From Sulfurovum sp. UBA5198 (GTDB taxonomy: Bacteria > Campylobacterota > Campylobacteria > Campylobacterales > Sulfurovaceae), in the NCBI GenBank assembly GCA_002412865.1, contig DHVW01000018.1:1-64000 (forward strand): a stretch of DNA of 64,000 bases. The letters run 5' to 3'. The translations under genes and the position numbers were made by a program. Position 1 is the first letter of the stretch. Every line of letters starts with the position of its first letter. Under the pieces are notes generated by a model. That model was not told the origin of the DNA and searched no databases. It worked only from the letters and a program-made list of their open reading frames with translations. Shown one piece after another: positions 18,244 to 26,453 of the stretch.

Positions 18244-18717
18244 TTAGTTAGCTACTACTTTTACATCTTTCATAAGTGCTGATATAATTTTTTCTTGTTT
18301 TAATTGCATTATGATTTGACCTTTTACTTTTGCAAATGTAGGTACTTTACTTTTATCTTTTGATGCTGCTTTTACTTTATTATAATATGCTTGTGCTTCT
18401 GCGTCAGATACAGTTGTTGCTATCATCTTTTTTTGCATCCAATAGCCAGCTATTGCAGCAGTCTCTTCTTTTTGAGACAGCTGACTTCTTGAAGCTTTTT
18501 CTATCATTTTACTTGGAGCAATCACATTAACAACTTGTTTTTTCTCAACATCACTTAGTTTGTCATATGTAGTTTTTCCACCGCTTAGTGCCTTTACTGC
18601 ATTTTCTGCTTCTGATTTATATATAAGTATTCCGTCAACTGAACCAATAGTGCTATCAGCAAGAGCGTTTGTAGCAAATATTGCTACCATTGTTGTAATT
18701 AAAAAAGTTTTTTTCAT
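18244..18717 (-). CDS. Periplasmic SurA/PEB4-like protein lacking the isomerase domain
   Basis: A 157-residue secreted protein with a clear signal peptide (MKKTFLITTMVAIFATNALA, cleavage near residue 20). The mature part resembles the N-terminal chaperone domain of SurA/PEB4: a short 'VDG' strand near residue 28, then helices rich in Lys, Ala and Gln. No parvulin domain is present. Repeated ATG-proximal hydrophobic and helical character matches the neighbouring full-length gene, so it may be a shortened paralogue. It lies between the PEB4-like gene and fba, 10 bases from fba, and is probably cotranscribed. An outer-membrane-protein chaperone role is inferred. Confidence 0.75.
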   Translation of the reverse strand: MKKTFLITTMVAIFATNALADSTIGSVDGILIYKSEAENAVKALSGGKTTYDKLSDVEKKQVVNVIAPSKMIEKASRSQLSQKEETAAIAGYWMQKKMIATTVSDAEAQAYYNKVKAASKDKSKVPTFAKVKGQIIMQLKQEKIISALMKDVKVVAN

Positions 18718-18804
18718 AGTATGTCCTTGTGTAACGGTTTATTTTAGTGATATAGTATTCCTATATTCATGGCGAAATTATATCTAAACTAAATAAACAA
18801 ACGA

Positions 18805-19614
18805 TTAACGAGGTATGGTAATTTTTGCTTTACTCTTCATGTCTTTGGCTACTTGCGATAAATAAATTGCAAATTGCTTCTGCTTTATGGTTGCAACTAT
18901 ATTTGGCTTAACTGACTCATATGGAAGAAGTTTATGCTCAAGTTTCTCTTCTATGTAGACTATATGATAGCCTAGATTTGTTTTAATTGGTTCTTTATAT
19001 ATATCATGTAATGGAATGCTCCATGCAATAGTAGCAAATGATGGATTCATCTGCTCTTTACTCATAAGACCCATGTCTCCACCATTTTGCTTTTCCTTGT
19101 CTATTGAGTAATAATTCGCAATTGCTATAAAGGTATTTTTGAGCATCTCACCTTTTAGATTTTGAAGAGCTGCTATTATTTGATTTGCTTGAAGCTGACT
19201 CTTGACTAATATTTGCCTAGGATGAACTCTAGTAGACTCCGTAAACTTATCTTTATTTATATTATAAAAATCTCTTGCTTCACCATCACTAACAATAATA
19301 AAATTCATTTGCTCTTTTAGCCACATATCAACAAGCAAGTCATCTTTTAGTCTAGCTAGATTGGCTATAAATTGTGGTGATTGTTCTATTTTGGTTTTCT
19401 TTGCTGCTTCTAAAAAAAGTGTTTTTTCAATAAGCCTCTCTCTGATTGCTATTTTTTCTGCGTTGCTTAGATTTGACAAATTAGCCAAAGAGCCAGTTTG
19501 TCCCATCAAATATTTAACATCATCTGTTGTAATGACTCTACCGTTTACTGTGGCGATGTCTTCAGCATTAACATTCAAAACAGATAGTAAAATAATTAGT
19601 GTCAGCTTACGCAC
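18805..19614 (-). CDS. PEB4/SurA-like periplasmic peptidyl-prolyl isomerase
   Basis: A 269-residue secreted protein with a signal peptide (MRKLTLIILLSVLNVNA). An N-terminal SurA-like helical domain follows, beginning 'ATVNGRVITTDDV'. A parvulin (rotamase) domain from about residue 135 contains HPRQILVKS, YYSIDKEKQNGGDMG and a closing YHIVYIEEK. A short C-terminal helix returns to the chaperone domain. This is the PEB4/Cbf2 architecture, which helps fold outer-membrane proteins. It is upstream of a shorter paralogue and fba in the same orientation. A separate promoter in the 87-base gap before the paralogue is possible. Confidence 0.9.
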   Translation of the reverse strand: MRKLTLIILLSVLNVNAEDIATVNGRVITTDDVKYLMGQTGSLANLSNLSNAEKIAIRERLIEKTLFLEAAKKTKIEQSPQFIANLARLKDDLLVDMWLKEQMNFIIVSDGEARDFYNINKDKFTESTRVHPRQILVKSQLQANQIIAALQNLKGEMLKNTFIAIANYYSIDKEKQNGGDMGLMSKEQMNPSFATIAWSIPLHDIYKEPIKTNLGYHIVYIEEKLEHKLLPYESVKPNIVATIKQKQFAIYLSQVAKDMKSKAKITIPR

Positions 19615-19697
19615 TTTAGCTCCATTGCTATCAATATATTAAGCGTATTTTATCCTAATAAATCATTAATTAACCAATGATTTTGTACAATGCAAAA

Positions 19698-20351
19698 ATG
19701 AATATAAAAGTAAAAAAAGCTACCAAATTGGAGATAGAGGCGATTAAATCTCTTTTTTTAGAGCATTATCCTGATGGAGTAACAGAACTAGACTATACAA
19801 ATATATATGAACTTCTAATATCCGTGATGCTATCAGCACAATGTACAGATAAACGGGTAAATATCATAACGCCAGCACTTTTTTGTATCTATCCTACCTC
19901 TTTTGAATTAGCTAATGCCAATGTAGATGATATAAAATTGCTCATTAATAGCTGCTCCTTCTTCAATGTAAAGGCAGAAAATCTAATTAAAATGGCTCGT
20001 AGTTTGGTTGAAAATTTTGGTGGTGAAGTACCGCTAAATCAAAAAGATTTGATGAGCTTAGCTGGAGTTGGTCAGAAAACTGCAAATGTTGTACTCTCAG
20101 AATACCTAGGAGCAAACTGTATAGCTGTTGATACTCATGTTTTTCGTGTAGCTCACAGATTAGGTCTTAGTGATGCCGCAACTGCTCTAAAAACAGAAGA
20201 TGAACTAACCAAAAAATTCAAAACACAGCTTCATTTACTCCATCAAGCCATGGTAATATTTGGTAGATACCACTGTAAAGCGATTAATCCACAATGTGGT
20301 GGTTGTTTTTTGGCTCATCTATGTAAAAGCAACGGACGGTTCAAGGTTTAA
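19698..20351 (+). CDS. nth: Endonuclease III
   Basis: About 217 residues. A base-excision repair glycosylase/AP lyase with the helix-hairpin-helix segment LMSLAGVGQKTANVVLSEYL carrying the catalytic Lys. The catalytic Asp lies in IAVDTHVFRVAHRLGL, and the C-terminal 4Fe-4S ligands have the pattern Cys-x6-Cys-x2-Cys-x5-Cys (CKAINPQCGGCFLAHLC). ATG 19698 (MNIKVKKATK) fits the family start better than ATG 19677, and neither has a strong ribosome-binding site. Convergent with ppk2, with abutting stops. Confidence 0.95.
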   Translation: MNIKVKKATKLEIEAIKSLFLEHYPDGVTELDYTNIYELLISVMLSAQCTDKRVNIITPALFCIYPTSFELANANVDDIKLLINSCSFFNVKAENLIKMARSLVENFGGEVPLNQKDLMSLAGVGQKTANVVLSEYLGANCIAVDTHVFRVAHRLGLSDAATALKTEDELTKKFKTQLHLLHQAMVIFGRYHCKAINPQCGGCFLAHLCKSNGRFKV

Positions 20352-21260
20352 TTAGCTCTCACTATGGGTGCGTCTATGATATCTTTCTACAATCTCAGGG
20401 TCATGGCGAAGATTGATATTTGTTTCATCTTTTTCACTGTAATTAACTTGTGCCAACACATATTTTATAGCTTCAAGTCTAGCTCGTTTTTTATCATTAC
20501 TATCTACTATTATCCATGGTGAAAAACCAGTGTGCGTTTTGCTAAACATCTCTTCTTTGTAGTGTGTGATATCGTCCCATAATTCTTGTGCTTTTTCATC
20601 CACAGGACTTAATTTCCAATGTTTCAGTGGGTTAGTTAATCTCTCTTTAAACCTATCTTTTTGATTATCTTTGTTTATACTGAACCAAAATTTGATAAAT
20701 ATTATTCCATCATCAATGAGTGCGTGTTCAATTTCAGGAACTTCTCTCATAAATTTCTCGTACTGTTCTTTTGTGCAGAACTTAAAAACTGGCTCAACTA
20801 TCGCACGATTATACCAGCTACGGTCGAAAAATGTTATCTCTCCAGGATTAGGTAAATGGCTAAAGTATCTCTGAAAGTAAAACTGTCCAGTTTCTACTTC
20901 AGTAGGCTTTTGCAAAGCCACAACTCTAAATTTTCTAGGATTAAGATACTGAGTAAATCGCTTTATAGCTCCACCCTTGCCTGCTGCGTCACGACCCTCA
21001 AAGATTATCATCATTCGTTTATTGTTCTCATAAATCCAATTTTGTAGCTTTATAAGCTCAACCTGAAGACCTTCTAACTCTTTTTGATATGACATCTCTT
21101 TTACGACTTTTGAGATGCGTTTTTTGCCAACTAACTGAATTAAACCTTTTTTGGACTTCAAAAGCGAGAGTTCATTTTTAATCTCTAAAATTGCCTCTAA
21201 GTCTGTTTCATTTTGTGCACTTGATGCAAGTTTGTCTAGATTTTGATATATAGTATCCAT
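20352..21260 (-). CDS. ppk2: Polyphosphate kinase 2 family protein
   Basis: A 302-residue PPK2-family kinase that transfers phosphate between polyphosphate and nucleotides. It has Walker A EGRDAAGKGGAIKRF near residue 90, followed by the family motifs RVVALQKPTEVE, FFDRSWYNRAIVEPV and FWFSINKDNQKDRF. The preferred nucleotide (ADP, GDP or AMP) cannot be read by eye. An AAGGAATAA ribosome-binding site precedes the ATG, and this leader has a second, truncated copy near 23210-23252. PhoX, a phosphatase, lies just upstream on the same strand, giving a phosphate-metabolism pair. Confidence 0.93.
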   Translation of the reverse strand: MDTIYQNLDKLASSAQNETDLEAILEIKNELSLLKSKKGLIQLVGKKRISKVVKEMSYQKELEGLQVELIKLQNWIYENNKRMMIIFEGRDAAGKGGAIKRFTQYLNPRKFRVVALQKPTEVETGQFYFQRYFSHLPNPGEITFFDRSWYNRAIVEPVFKFCTKEQYEKFMREVPEIEHALIDDGIIFIKFWFSINKDNQKDRFKERLTNPLKHWKLSPVDEKAQELWDDITHYKEEMFSKTHTGFSPWIIVDSNDKKRARLEAIKYVLAQVNYSEKDETNINLRHDPEIVERYHRRTHSES

Positions 21261-21325
21261 ATTTATTCCTTTTTGTGCAATATTGTATTCCTTTGAAGCT
21301 TAACCATTTATAAAATATGAAAACA

Positions 21326-23047
21326 CTATTTTATTACAGGAAATGGTCCTATGTATCCAGTGTAGGCTTTAGACTCATTTTGGTAATTTAGTTTATCCGA
21401 GTCGCTCTCTCCATATGGATGCTGAACAACACTTATCAAATAGCCAAAGCCATTAATATCTGGGTAATAATAAGGTGATGTAGTTTCAGCACCATAGGGT
21501 GTTGTTTGTATTCGTGTTAGCTGTTTTTTTGTTAAATTGAACGCCCACATCATATCGTTTTGATGATAATTCGTATCCTCTCCTATGATTAGCGTATCAG
21601 TATTTGGAATAAATGTTAAGTTATCAGGCATGGAGATATTATTCAAATTACAGCTATTTCCATTTAAATCTTTATCCATAGGAGTGCCAACCACAAGTCC
21701 CTCCATTGACACTACATCATATCCATTTAATTCCATTCTATAAACAACACCACATCTATTGTAGTCAAGCATTATATCGTTATTGCCGCCTTTGTCTCTT
21801 TTGTCGTCAACTTTATTATTAATATGATTATTTTCCATACCGTTGTCAATTTTACCTATGGACATATATAGATTGTTGTCTTGTGGATTGTATGTTATGC
21901 CTTCCATTTTTGAAAATTCTGTTGTAGCACCTTTTATGCTAGCATAACGCCCACTTTCAAGCCTAGATGCCACCAAATTCATTCCTTTTTTAATTTTAAG
22001 GCACTCATTTAGCCCTGCATAGTTTGATGCAGTGAAACTACTTGGGCACTTATTGTTACTATCTCTATTTGCAGTTTTAAAAATATCTTTAAAGAGTGGT
22101 TTTTTCTTGAGTATTTTACTAATAGCACTATCTCTTGCATTGCCCAAACTAATCCATTTTATTCTAGCTTTGCCTCCGTGTTCACTAGATGTCTGTATCC
22201 ATTTTGCAGCAAAAAGTTCACCTCGTGACAAATCTTTTTGTTTTAATGCTATAAACTTAAAAAATGTGCCATTTGTATTATCATCACTTAAATAGACTGT
22301 TTTTTGATCAGGCATAACATATGCTAATTCATGCGAGAATCTTCCCATTGCATAGTGCTTTTGGACACTCATATCTCCATTTTCTCTTAAAATTTGAACC
22401 TCAGGAATCCATCCATAGTTATAATGGTTCACAGCTTTTAAATTGCCACCAAAATATTCTCCCATAGCATCATATGTTTCATCAAGATGACCAGCACTAT
22501 CAGCTAGACGCATATCAGCTGGGTACTCTTCACTGCCTAGATGTGAATTCCAAGGCGTTACCGAACCAGCACATGGTACATGAAGTCCATTGAACTCTGA
22601 GAAATTTATATTTTGTGTATTAATTGGTGTTAACTTACCAGTTGTTTTGTCTTGATTTAGTTCAGTTAGATACATTGCCGCAGGTCTAGTTTCAAAATGA
22701 GAAATCATAAAAATCTTCTTGCCTACTTTATGGAGAGAAGAGAAATCATTATCACTACTAATTTTCAGAGTACCATCTTTGTTAATTATAGGTTTGCCTT
22801 TTTTGTCATAAATCAAACCAAATATATTGCCTCTTATCATATCTCCACTTCTAGCGATAGTATTGTAGCTAAGATTATGCTCCACACCTTTTACGCTAAC
22901 ACTATTGGAGTGCAAAATAGCCCTTTTCTGCTCATCAGTTACAGGAATAGACACATCATCAAAACTAATACTTGTCAAAGGTTTGGAAGCCAAAAGTGTC
23001 ACAAATGCGGATAGAGTAAAAAATGAGAATATTAAAGTCTTGTGCAT
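21326..23047 (-). CDS. PhoX-type alkaline phosphatase (DUF839) with Sec-type signal
   Basis: About 573 residues. Family features are CAGSVTPWNSHLGSEEYP near residue 160, then GRFSHELAYV, YLSDDNTNGTFFKF, EGITYNPQDNNLYMSIG and PDNLTFIPNTDTLIIGED. These residues line the calcium/iron site of PhoX phosphatases. Unlike classical PhoX, no twin-arginine motif is visible. The N-terminus MHKTLIFSFFTLSAFVTLLAS looks like a Sec signal. ATG 23047 is chosen because AAAAGGA lies just upstream. ATG 23089 would push the signal peptide inward. PPK2 is downstream on the same strand. Confidence 0.85.
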   Translation of the reverse strand: MHKTLIFSFFTLSAFVTLLASKPLTSISFDDVSIPVTDEQKRAILHSNSVSVKGVEHNLSYNTIARSGDMIRGNIFGLIYDKKGKPIINKDGTLKISSDNDFSSLHKVGKKIFMISHFETRPAAMYLTELNQDKTTGKLTPINTQNINFSEFNGLHVPCAGSVTPWNSHLGSEEYPADMRLADSAGHLDETYDAMGEYFGGNLKAVNHYNYGWIPEVQILRENGDMSVQKHYAMGRFSHELAYVMPDQKTVYLSDDNTNGTFFKFIALKQKDLSRGELFAAKWIQTSSEHGGKARIKWISLGNARDSAISKILKKKPLFKDIFKTANRDSNNKCPSSFTASNYAGLNECLKIKKGMNLVASRLESGRYASIKGATTEFSKMEGITYNPQDNNLYMSIGKIDNGMENNHINNKVDDKRDKGGNNDIMLDYNRCGVVYRMELNGYDVVSMEGLVVGTPMDKDLNGNSCNLNNISMPDNLTFIPNTDTLIIGEDTNYHQNDMMWAFNLTKKQLTRIQTTPYGAETTSPYYYPDINGFGYLISVVQHPYGESDSDKLNYQNESKAYTGYIGPFPVIK

Positions 23048-23136
23048 TGTTTTCCTTTTAATTTTAATTATGCTAAAAAACAGTAACAAATATATAACAC
23101 TATATTAAATCAATTTTTGCGTAATTCCCTTAACTA

Positions 23137-23252
23137 CTTCAAAACACCACATTCAAGTCCAGCATGGATAGCTCACAGTTTACTTTTACCTGTCACTTCT
23201 CTCATTGTCGTATCCATATTTATTCCTTTTTGTTCCATATTGTATTCCTTTG
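23137..23252 (-). pseudogene. Chimeric gene relic: ppk2 leader and first codons joined to a pepD fragment
   Basis: Read on the minus strand, 23252-23210 copies the 43 bases spanning the ppk2 leader and start (21295-21253, 41 of 43 identical by hand count). 23209-23137 copies 73 bases of pepD (24204-24132, 65 of 73 identical). The join gives an open start ATG-GAT-ACG that runs in frame into pepD codons for MREVTGKSKL and then hits TGA where pepD has GGA. A second stop replaces a Gln codon. It is a decayed fusion scar of two neighbouring genes, not an active gene. It occupies most of the otherwise empty 23.05-23.38 kb interval. Confidence 0.8.
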
Positions 23253-23302
23253 CACCTTGGTTAAATATAAATTTGCTATTAGTTAAGAGTTGGTGAATGG
23301 TT

Positions 23303-23342
23303 AAAAAATAGGCAAATTATAATTATGATTTGCCTATTTTTT
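23303..23342. terminator. Bidirectional intrinsic terminator
   Basis: A perfect 15-base-pair stem (AAAAAATAGGCAAAT paired with its complement at 23328-23342) encloses a 10-base loop. A T-run follows on both strands. It separates the phoX side from the plus-strand CZB-like gene. It could stop read-through from either direction or act as an attenuator ahead of the gene at 23380. Confidence 0.7.
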
Positions 23343-23379
23343 TGATAAAATTTTTTTAACTTTACCAAAAGGATAAAAT

Positions 23380-23925
23380 ATGAAAACAAAAGAATTATAT
23401 ATCAAATACACTCAACAAGCACGTATTGAGCATCTAAGGTGGGTTAATAATATCAAACTACTTATTTCTGGGGTAAATGTAGATGAAAAAGTAATTGCAC
23501 TTAACCCAGTAGAATCTTCATTTGGCAAATGGTATTATGAAAAAGCCATCCTTCTTGCTTTGCCAAATTCTCAAATAGTACTTTTTGATATAGAAAAATT
23601 ATTTTTATCTATCCATGATGTCTATGTAAAAATTTACCCTCTCTACTATGAAAAAAACAAAAGTATCATTGGAAGTATCTTTGGAAAACGCACCCATGTT
23701 TCGTCACATGAAACTATCTTAGTGAAACAACATTATGAAGAAATTGTTTTGATTTCTGATAAACTAAAAAATAAAATCAATCTATTTGAAAAGATACTAC
23801 ATGCAATACCTGATGAAACATTTGAAGAGCTTTTATCTTTTGACAATCAAGATACACCTAAAGGTGTTCCATTGAAATCTGAAGATGATAGGAAATATCA
23901 TTATGGTGCACGATGTCCTAGCTAA
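23380..23925 (+). CDS. Degenerate CZB-like (chemoreceptor zinc-binding) helical protein
   Basis: A 181-residue soluble helical protein. The segments IEHLRWVNNIKLL, then SSFGKWYYEKA and IHDVYVKIYPLY follow the spacing of CZB zinc-binding domains (His-x2-Trp, Cys-x-Phe/Leu-Gly-x-Trp, His-x3-His). Here the cysteine is Ser and the last His is Tyr, so the classical zinc site would be incomplete. No methyl-accepting domain is attached. AAAGGA precedes the ATG. It stands alone between a strong terminator and the convergent pepD. Assignment to CZB is by pattern only, and another four-helix family is possible. Confidence 0.5.
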   Translation: MKTKELYIKYTQQARIEHLRWVNNIKLLISGVNVDEKVIALNPVESSFGKWYYEKAILLALPNSQIVLFDIEKLFLSIHDVYVKIYPLYYEKNKSIIGSIFGKRTHVSSHETILVKQHYEEIVLISDKLKNKINLFEKILHAIPDETFEELLSFDNQDTPKGVPLKSEDDRKYHYGARCPS

Positions 23926-23987
23926 AGAAAATAGAACACACTAAATACTGTAAGATATTGAGAGATTATCAATACTTCTATATAACA

Positions 23988-25256
23988 CTACAATAAATAA
24001 ATTTTCCCAATAACATCTTTCAAAACTTCAAAAACTCTATCTACACTCTCTATATCTACCATCTCTCTAGTAGAGTGTGGATAGAGTATTGTTGGACCTA
24101 TGGAAGCAAAAAGCATATCTGGATACCTCTGCTTCAAAACACCACACTCCAGTCCTGCGTGGATAGCTCCTAGTTTACTTTTACCTATAACTTCTCTCAT
24201 TGTCTCATCTACTAGCTTTGTAAAATCATTAATCTCTGGTTTCCACGCAGGATATTTATCTCTCTTGTCAACATCAAACCCATGATTTCTAAAATACTCA
24301 GCTGTCTCTTTGCTAGTTTTATCCAAATCTGCCATACTCATGGCTCTAATGCTCACATCAATGGTTAATATATCATTTTTTATACTCACAATAGCTAGGT
24401 TTTGACTGATATTTGGCAACTTAAGCTCATCATTATACTCCAAAACTCCATTTGAAAAATCTGCTATTAAAGTAGCAATATCATCGCTATACACGAATTT
24501 GCTTTTGGTAATTTTTGTTGCTATTATCTGCTCTCTTGAGTGAATTTCTATATTTGAAGCTATTATGGCTTTTGCATTTGCCGGGATTGAATTTATCCTC
24601 TCGCCACCACTAAAATCAACTATTTTAGCTTTGTTTTCTTGCAAAAATTTAGATAGTTCAGTAATGGCATTTGGGATATTTTTATCTATATCTACACCGC
24701 TATGTCCGCCAACTAAACCTGATAAACTAACCTCATAACAATCAGATTGGTTTGTATTCTTGGTTAGTTTTTTTATCGCTTTTATATCCACACCACCTGC
24801 ACAGCCGATACAGACCTCTCCCTCTTCTTCACTATCAAGATTGAGCATATGTTTGCTATTTAGCACAAACTCCACTCCCCCAGCTCCGATAAGTCCTATC
24901 TCCTCATCACTGGTAAATAAAAATTCTAATTCCAGCCCTTCTTCCATAAGCACCATCATCATAGCAATAGCCATACCATTATCAGCTCCTAGTGAGCTAT
25001 CCAGAGCTTTTAGCCAGCCGTTCTCTTCGTATACTTCTATATTTGGAGCTTTACCCATACAGACCATATCATAATGTGCTTGTAAACATAGCTTCGGAGT
25101 GCCTTTTGTTATGAGTATATTTTCTAGTTTATCAACTTGTACTTTGTAGCCATGCTGTTCTCCAAATTCTACTAAAAAATCTTTTAGTTTGCTAGCATTT
25201 GAGCTACATCTTGGTATAGTTACTATAGTTTTGAAGTGGTCTATGATTTTTGACAT
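23988..25256 (-). CDS. pepD: Aminoacyl-histidine dipeptidase (PepD, M20C)
   Basis: A 422-residue metallopeptidase of clan MH. The first zinc-ligand motif is LQAHYDMVCMG near residue 75. SLGADNGMAIAMMM near 113 gives the bridging Asp and TSDEEIGLIGAG near 140 the catalytic Glu and ligand. The M20C lid domain follows (GGHSGVDIDKNIPNA), and a C-terminal ligand lies in HAGLECGVL. It hydrolyses Xaa-His dipeptides. It is shorter than E. coli PepD (485) but otherwise whole. A partial degraded copy of its residues 350-375 lies at 23.1-23.2 kb. Its leader closely matches that of the downstream EamA gene. Confidence 0.93.
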   Translation of the reverse strand: MSKIIDHFKTIVTIPRCSSNASKLKDFLVEFGEQHGYKVQVDKLENILITKGTPKLCLQAHYDMVCMGKAPNIEVYEENGWLKALDSSLGADNGMAIAMMMVLMEEGLELEFLFTSDEEIGLIGAGGVEFVLNSKHMLNLDSEEEGEVCIGCAGGVDIKAIKKLTKNTNQSDCYEVSLSGLVGGHSGVDIDKNIPNAITELSKFLQENKAKIVDFSGGERINSIPANAKAIIASNIEIHSREQIIATKITKSKFVYSDDIATLIADFSNGVLEYNDELKLPNISQNLAIVSIKNDILTIDVSIRAMSMADLDKTSKETAEYFRNHGFDVDKRDKYPAWKPEINDFTKLVDETMREVIGKSKLGAIHAGLECGVLKQRYPDMLFASIGPTILYPHSTREMVDIESVDRVFEVLKDVIGKIYLL

Positions 25257-25287
25257 GGTGGCTCTTTTTTGATGTATTATAATATAA
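25257..25287 (-). promoter_or_regulatory. Promoter/ribosome-binding leader of pepD, duplicated at 26170-26200
   Basis: The 31 bases before the pepD ATG contain a minus-strand TATAAT (25281-25276) and an AAAAAAGAGCC ribosome-binding region. The 31 bases before the EamA-gene ATG (26170-26200) match at 27 positions by hand count, at the same spacing. A shared transcription and translation start module is the simplest reading. Confidence 0.6.
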
Positions 25288-25290
25288 AAA

Positions 25291-26169
25291 TCATCTGTTT
25301 TTGGAACTATTTAGCATATAAACAGCACTCATCGCAAACATCGCACCAAACAATACCCCAAATCCGATATTTTCACCGTACACAATATATGAAGCCACAA
25401 CTGAAACAAGTGGAGTGAGAAATATATAACTACTAGCCACATCACTGCCTACTTTGCTAACTACGAAAAAATAAGCCGTAGTACCAAAGCCACCAGCAAT
25501 AGCAGCATTGAAAATCAAATGTCCCCAAAAAATATAATCCAAACTAAATATATGAAATAATTTATAGTTATCGCAAAATGGCAATATAAGTAGACTAGAA
25601 ACCACTCCAAGACCAAGGCTAAATGTAGCACTATTGAGATACCTACTGGCTAGTTGAGCAAAAATTGTTGTGAGTGCGAAAGTGATAGAGTTGAGTATAA
25701 AATAGATATTTGATGGATTGAAAATATCAGCCATATCCATACTCCAAACTCTAAATATACTCATCACTCCAAAAGCACCTATAAAAAGCCCTATATATTC
25801 TCTATTGTTTAATTTTTTACCAAAAAACAGTACTGCTAGCAAAAAACTAAACAGTGGCGAGGTAGAATTAAAAACAATACTCCCAAATCCAGCATAGCCA
25901 TGTTCAAGCCCCAAAAAGTTTGCAAACTGTGACAAGCTCATAGAAATAGCACCTAGAGTAATCCACCATAAACCAATAAGTGAGAATTTTTCTAGCTTTA
26001 ATCCAAGCAATTTCAAACTTATCAAACTGGAAATTGAAACAAGTATAAATCTCCAGAATGCAAGTTCAACATGAGCATAATGCATAGAGATATATTTGGC
26101 ACTAATCCAGCTAATACCCCACAAAAACATAACAACTGAGAGGATTATGATTTGTGATTTTTTGGACAT
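25291..26169 (-). CDS. EamA/DMT-superfamily membrane exporter
   Basis: About 292 residues in ten hydrophobic segments arranged as two tandem EamA domains (each of five helices), typical of drug/metabolite transporters of the RhaT/YdcZ type. The first begins IIILSVVMFLWGISWISAKYI. The second carries the family-like SYIFLTPLVSVVASYIVYGE. Substrate is not predictable. ATG 26169 (MSKKSQIIIL) is chosen because an AAGAGCC site precedes it. The leader is nearly identical to that of pepD downstream. Divergent from the CPXCG protein gene. Confidence 0.88.
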   Translation of the reverse strand: MSKKSQIIILSVVMFLWGISWISAKYISMHYAHVELAFWRFILVSISSLISLKLLGLKLEKFSLIGLWWITLGAISMSLSQFANFLGLEHGYAGFGSIVFNSTSPLFSFLLAVLFFGKKLNNREYIGLFIGAFGVMSIFRVWSMDMADIFNPSNIYFILNSITFALTTIFAQLASRYLNSATFSLGLGVVSSLLILPFCDNYKLFHIFSLDYIFWGHLIFNAAIAGGFGTTAYFFVVSKVGSDVASSYIFLTPLVSVVASYIVYGENIGFGVLFGAMFAMSAVYMLNSSKNR

Positions 26170-26200
26170 TATGGCTCTTTTTTGCTGCATTATAATATAA
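26170..26200 (-). promoter_or_regulatory. Second copy of the pepD-type leader, before the EamA gene
   Basis: Contains a minus-strand TATAAT and AAAAAAGAGCC immediately before the ATG. It matches the pepD leader at 27 of 31 positions. Because the core TTATATTATAA is nearly palindromic, it may also serve the divergent plus-strand gene at 26221. Confidence 0.55.
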
Positions 26201-26220
26201 TTTACAAAAAGAAGAGACTA

Positions 26221-26403
26221 ATGGAGCATTTTTTTACCTGTCCTTATTGTTGGGAGACTATATCTATGATATTTGATGAGAGTGAAGAGTGTAGTGAATA
26301 TATAGAGGATTGTGAGGTTTGTTGTCGTCCTATTGAAATATTTTTTCGTTTTAATGGGAATGAGATTACAAGCTTTAGAGCCAACAAGATTGACGGCATC
26401 TAA
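26221..26403 (+). CDS. CPXCG-motif cysteine-rich small protein
   Basis: A 60-residue protein with two Cys-x2-Cys pairs (CPYC near residue 7 and CEVC near residue 34) separated by an acidic stretch. It matches the small 'CPXCG motif-containing' family, probably a zinc ribbon. The usual final Gly of the first knuckle is Trp (CPYCW). ATG 26221 is preferred since GAAGAGA lies just upstream and the zinc knuckle then starts at residue 7. Function unknown. Confidence 0.85.
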   Translation: MEHFFTCPYCWETISMIFDESEECSEYIEDCEVCCRPIEIFFRFNGNEITSFRANKIDGI

Positions 26404-26414
26404 ACCTTTTTGGG

Positions 26415-26420
26415 TATAAT
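26415..26420 (+). promoter_or_regulatory. -10 box for the ABC-F gene
   Basis: TATAAT in the context TGGGTATAATTGCG, 34 bases before the ABC-F ATG. The upstream TG-type extension is common in promoters without a strong -35 box. Confidence 0.5.
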
Positions 26421-26453
26421 TGCGAAAATCAAATCACACAAGCGAATTAAATC

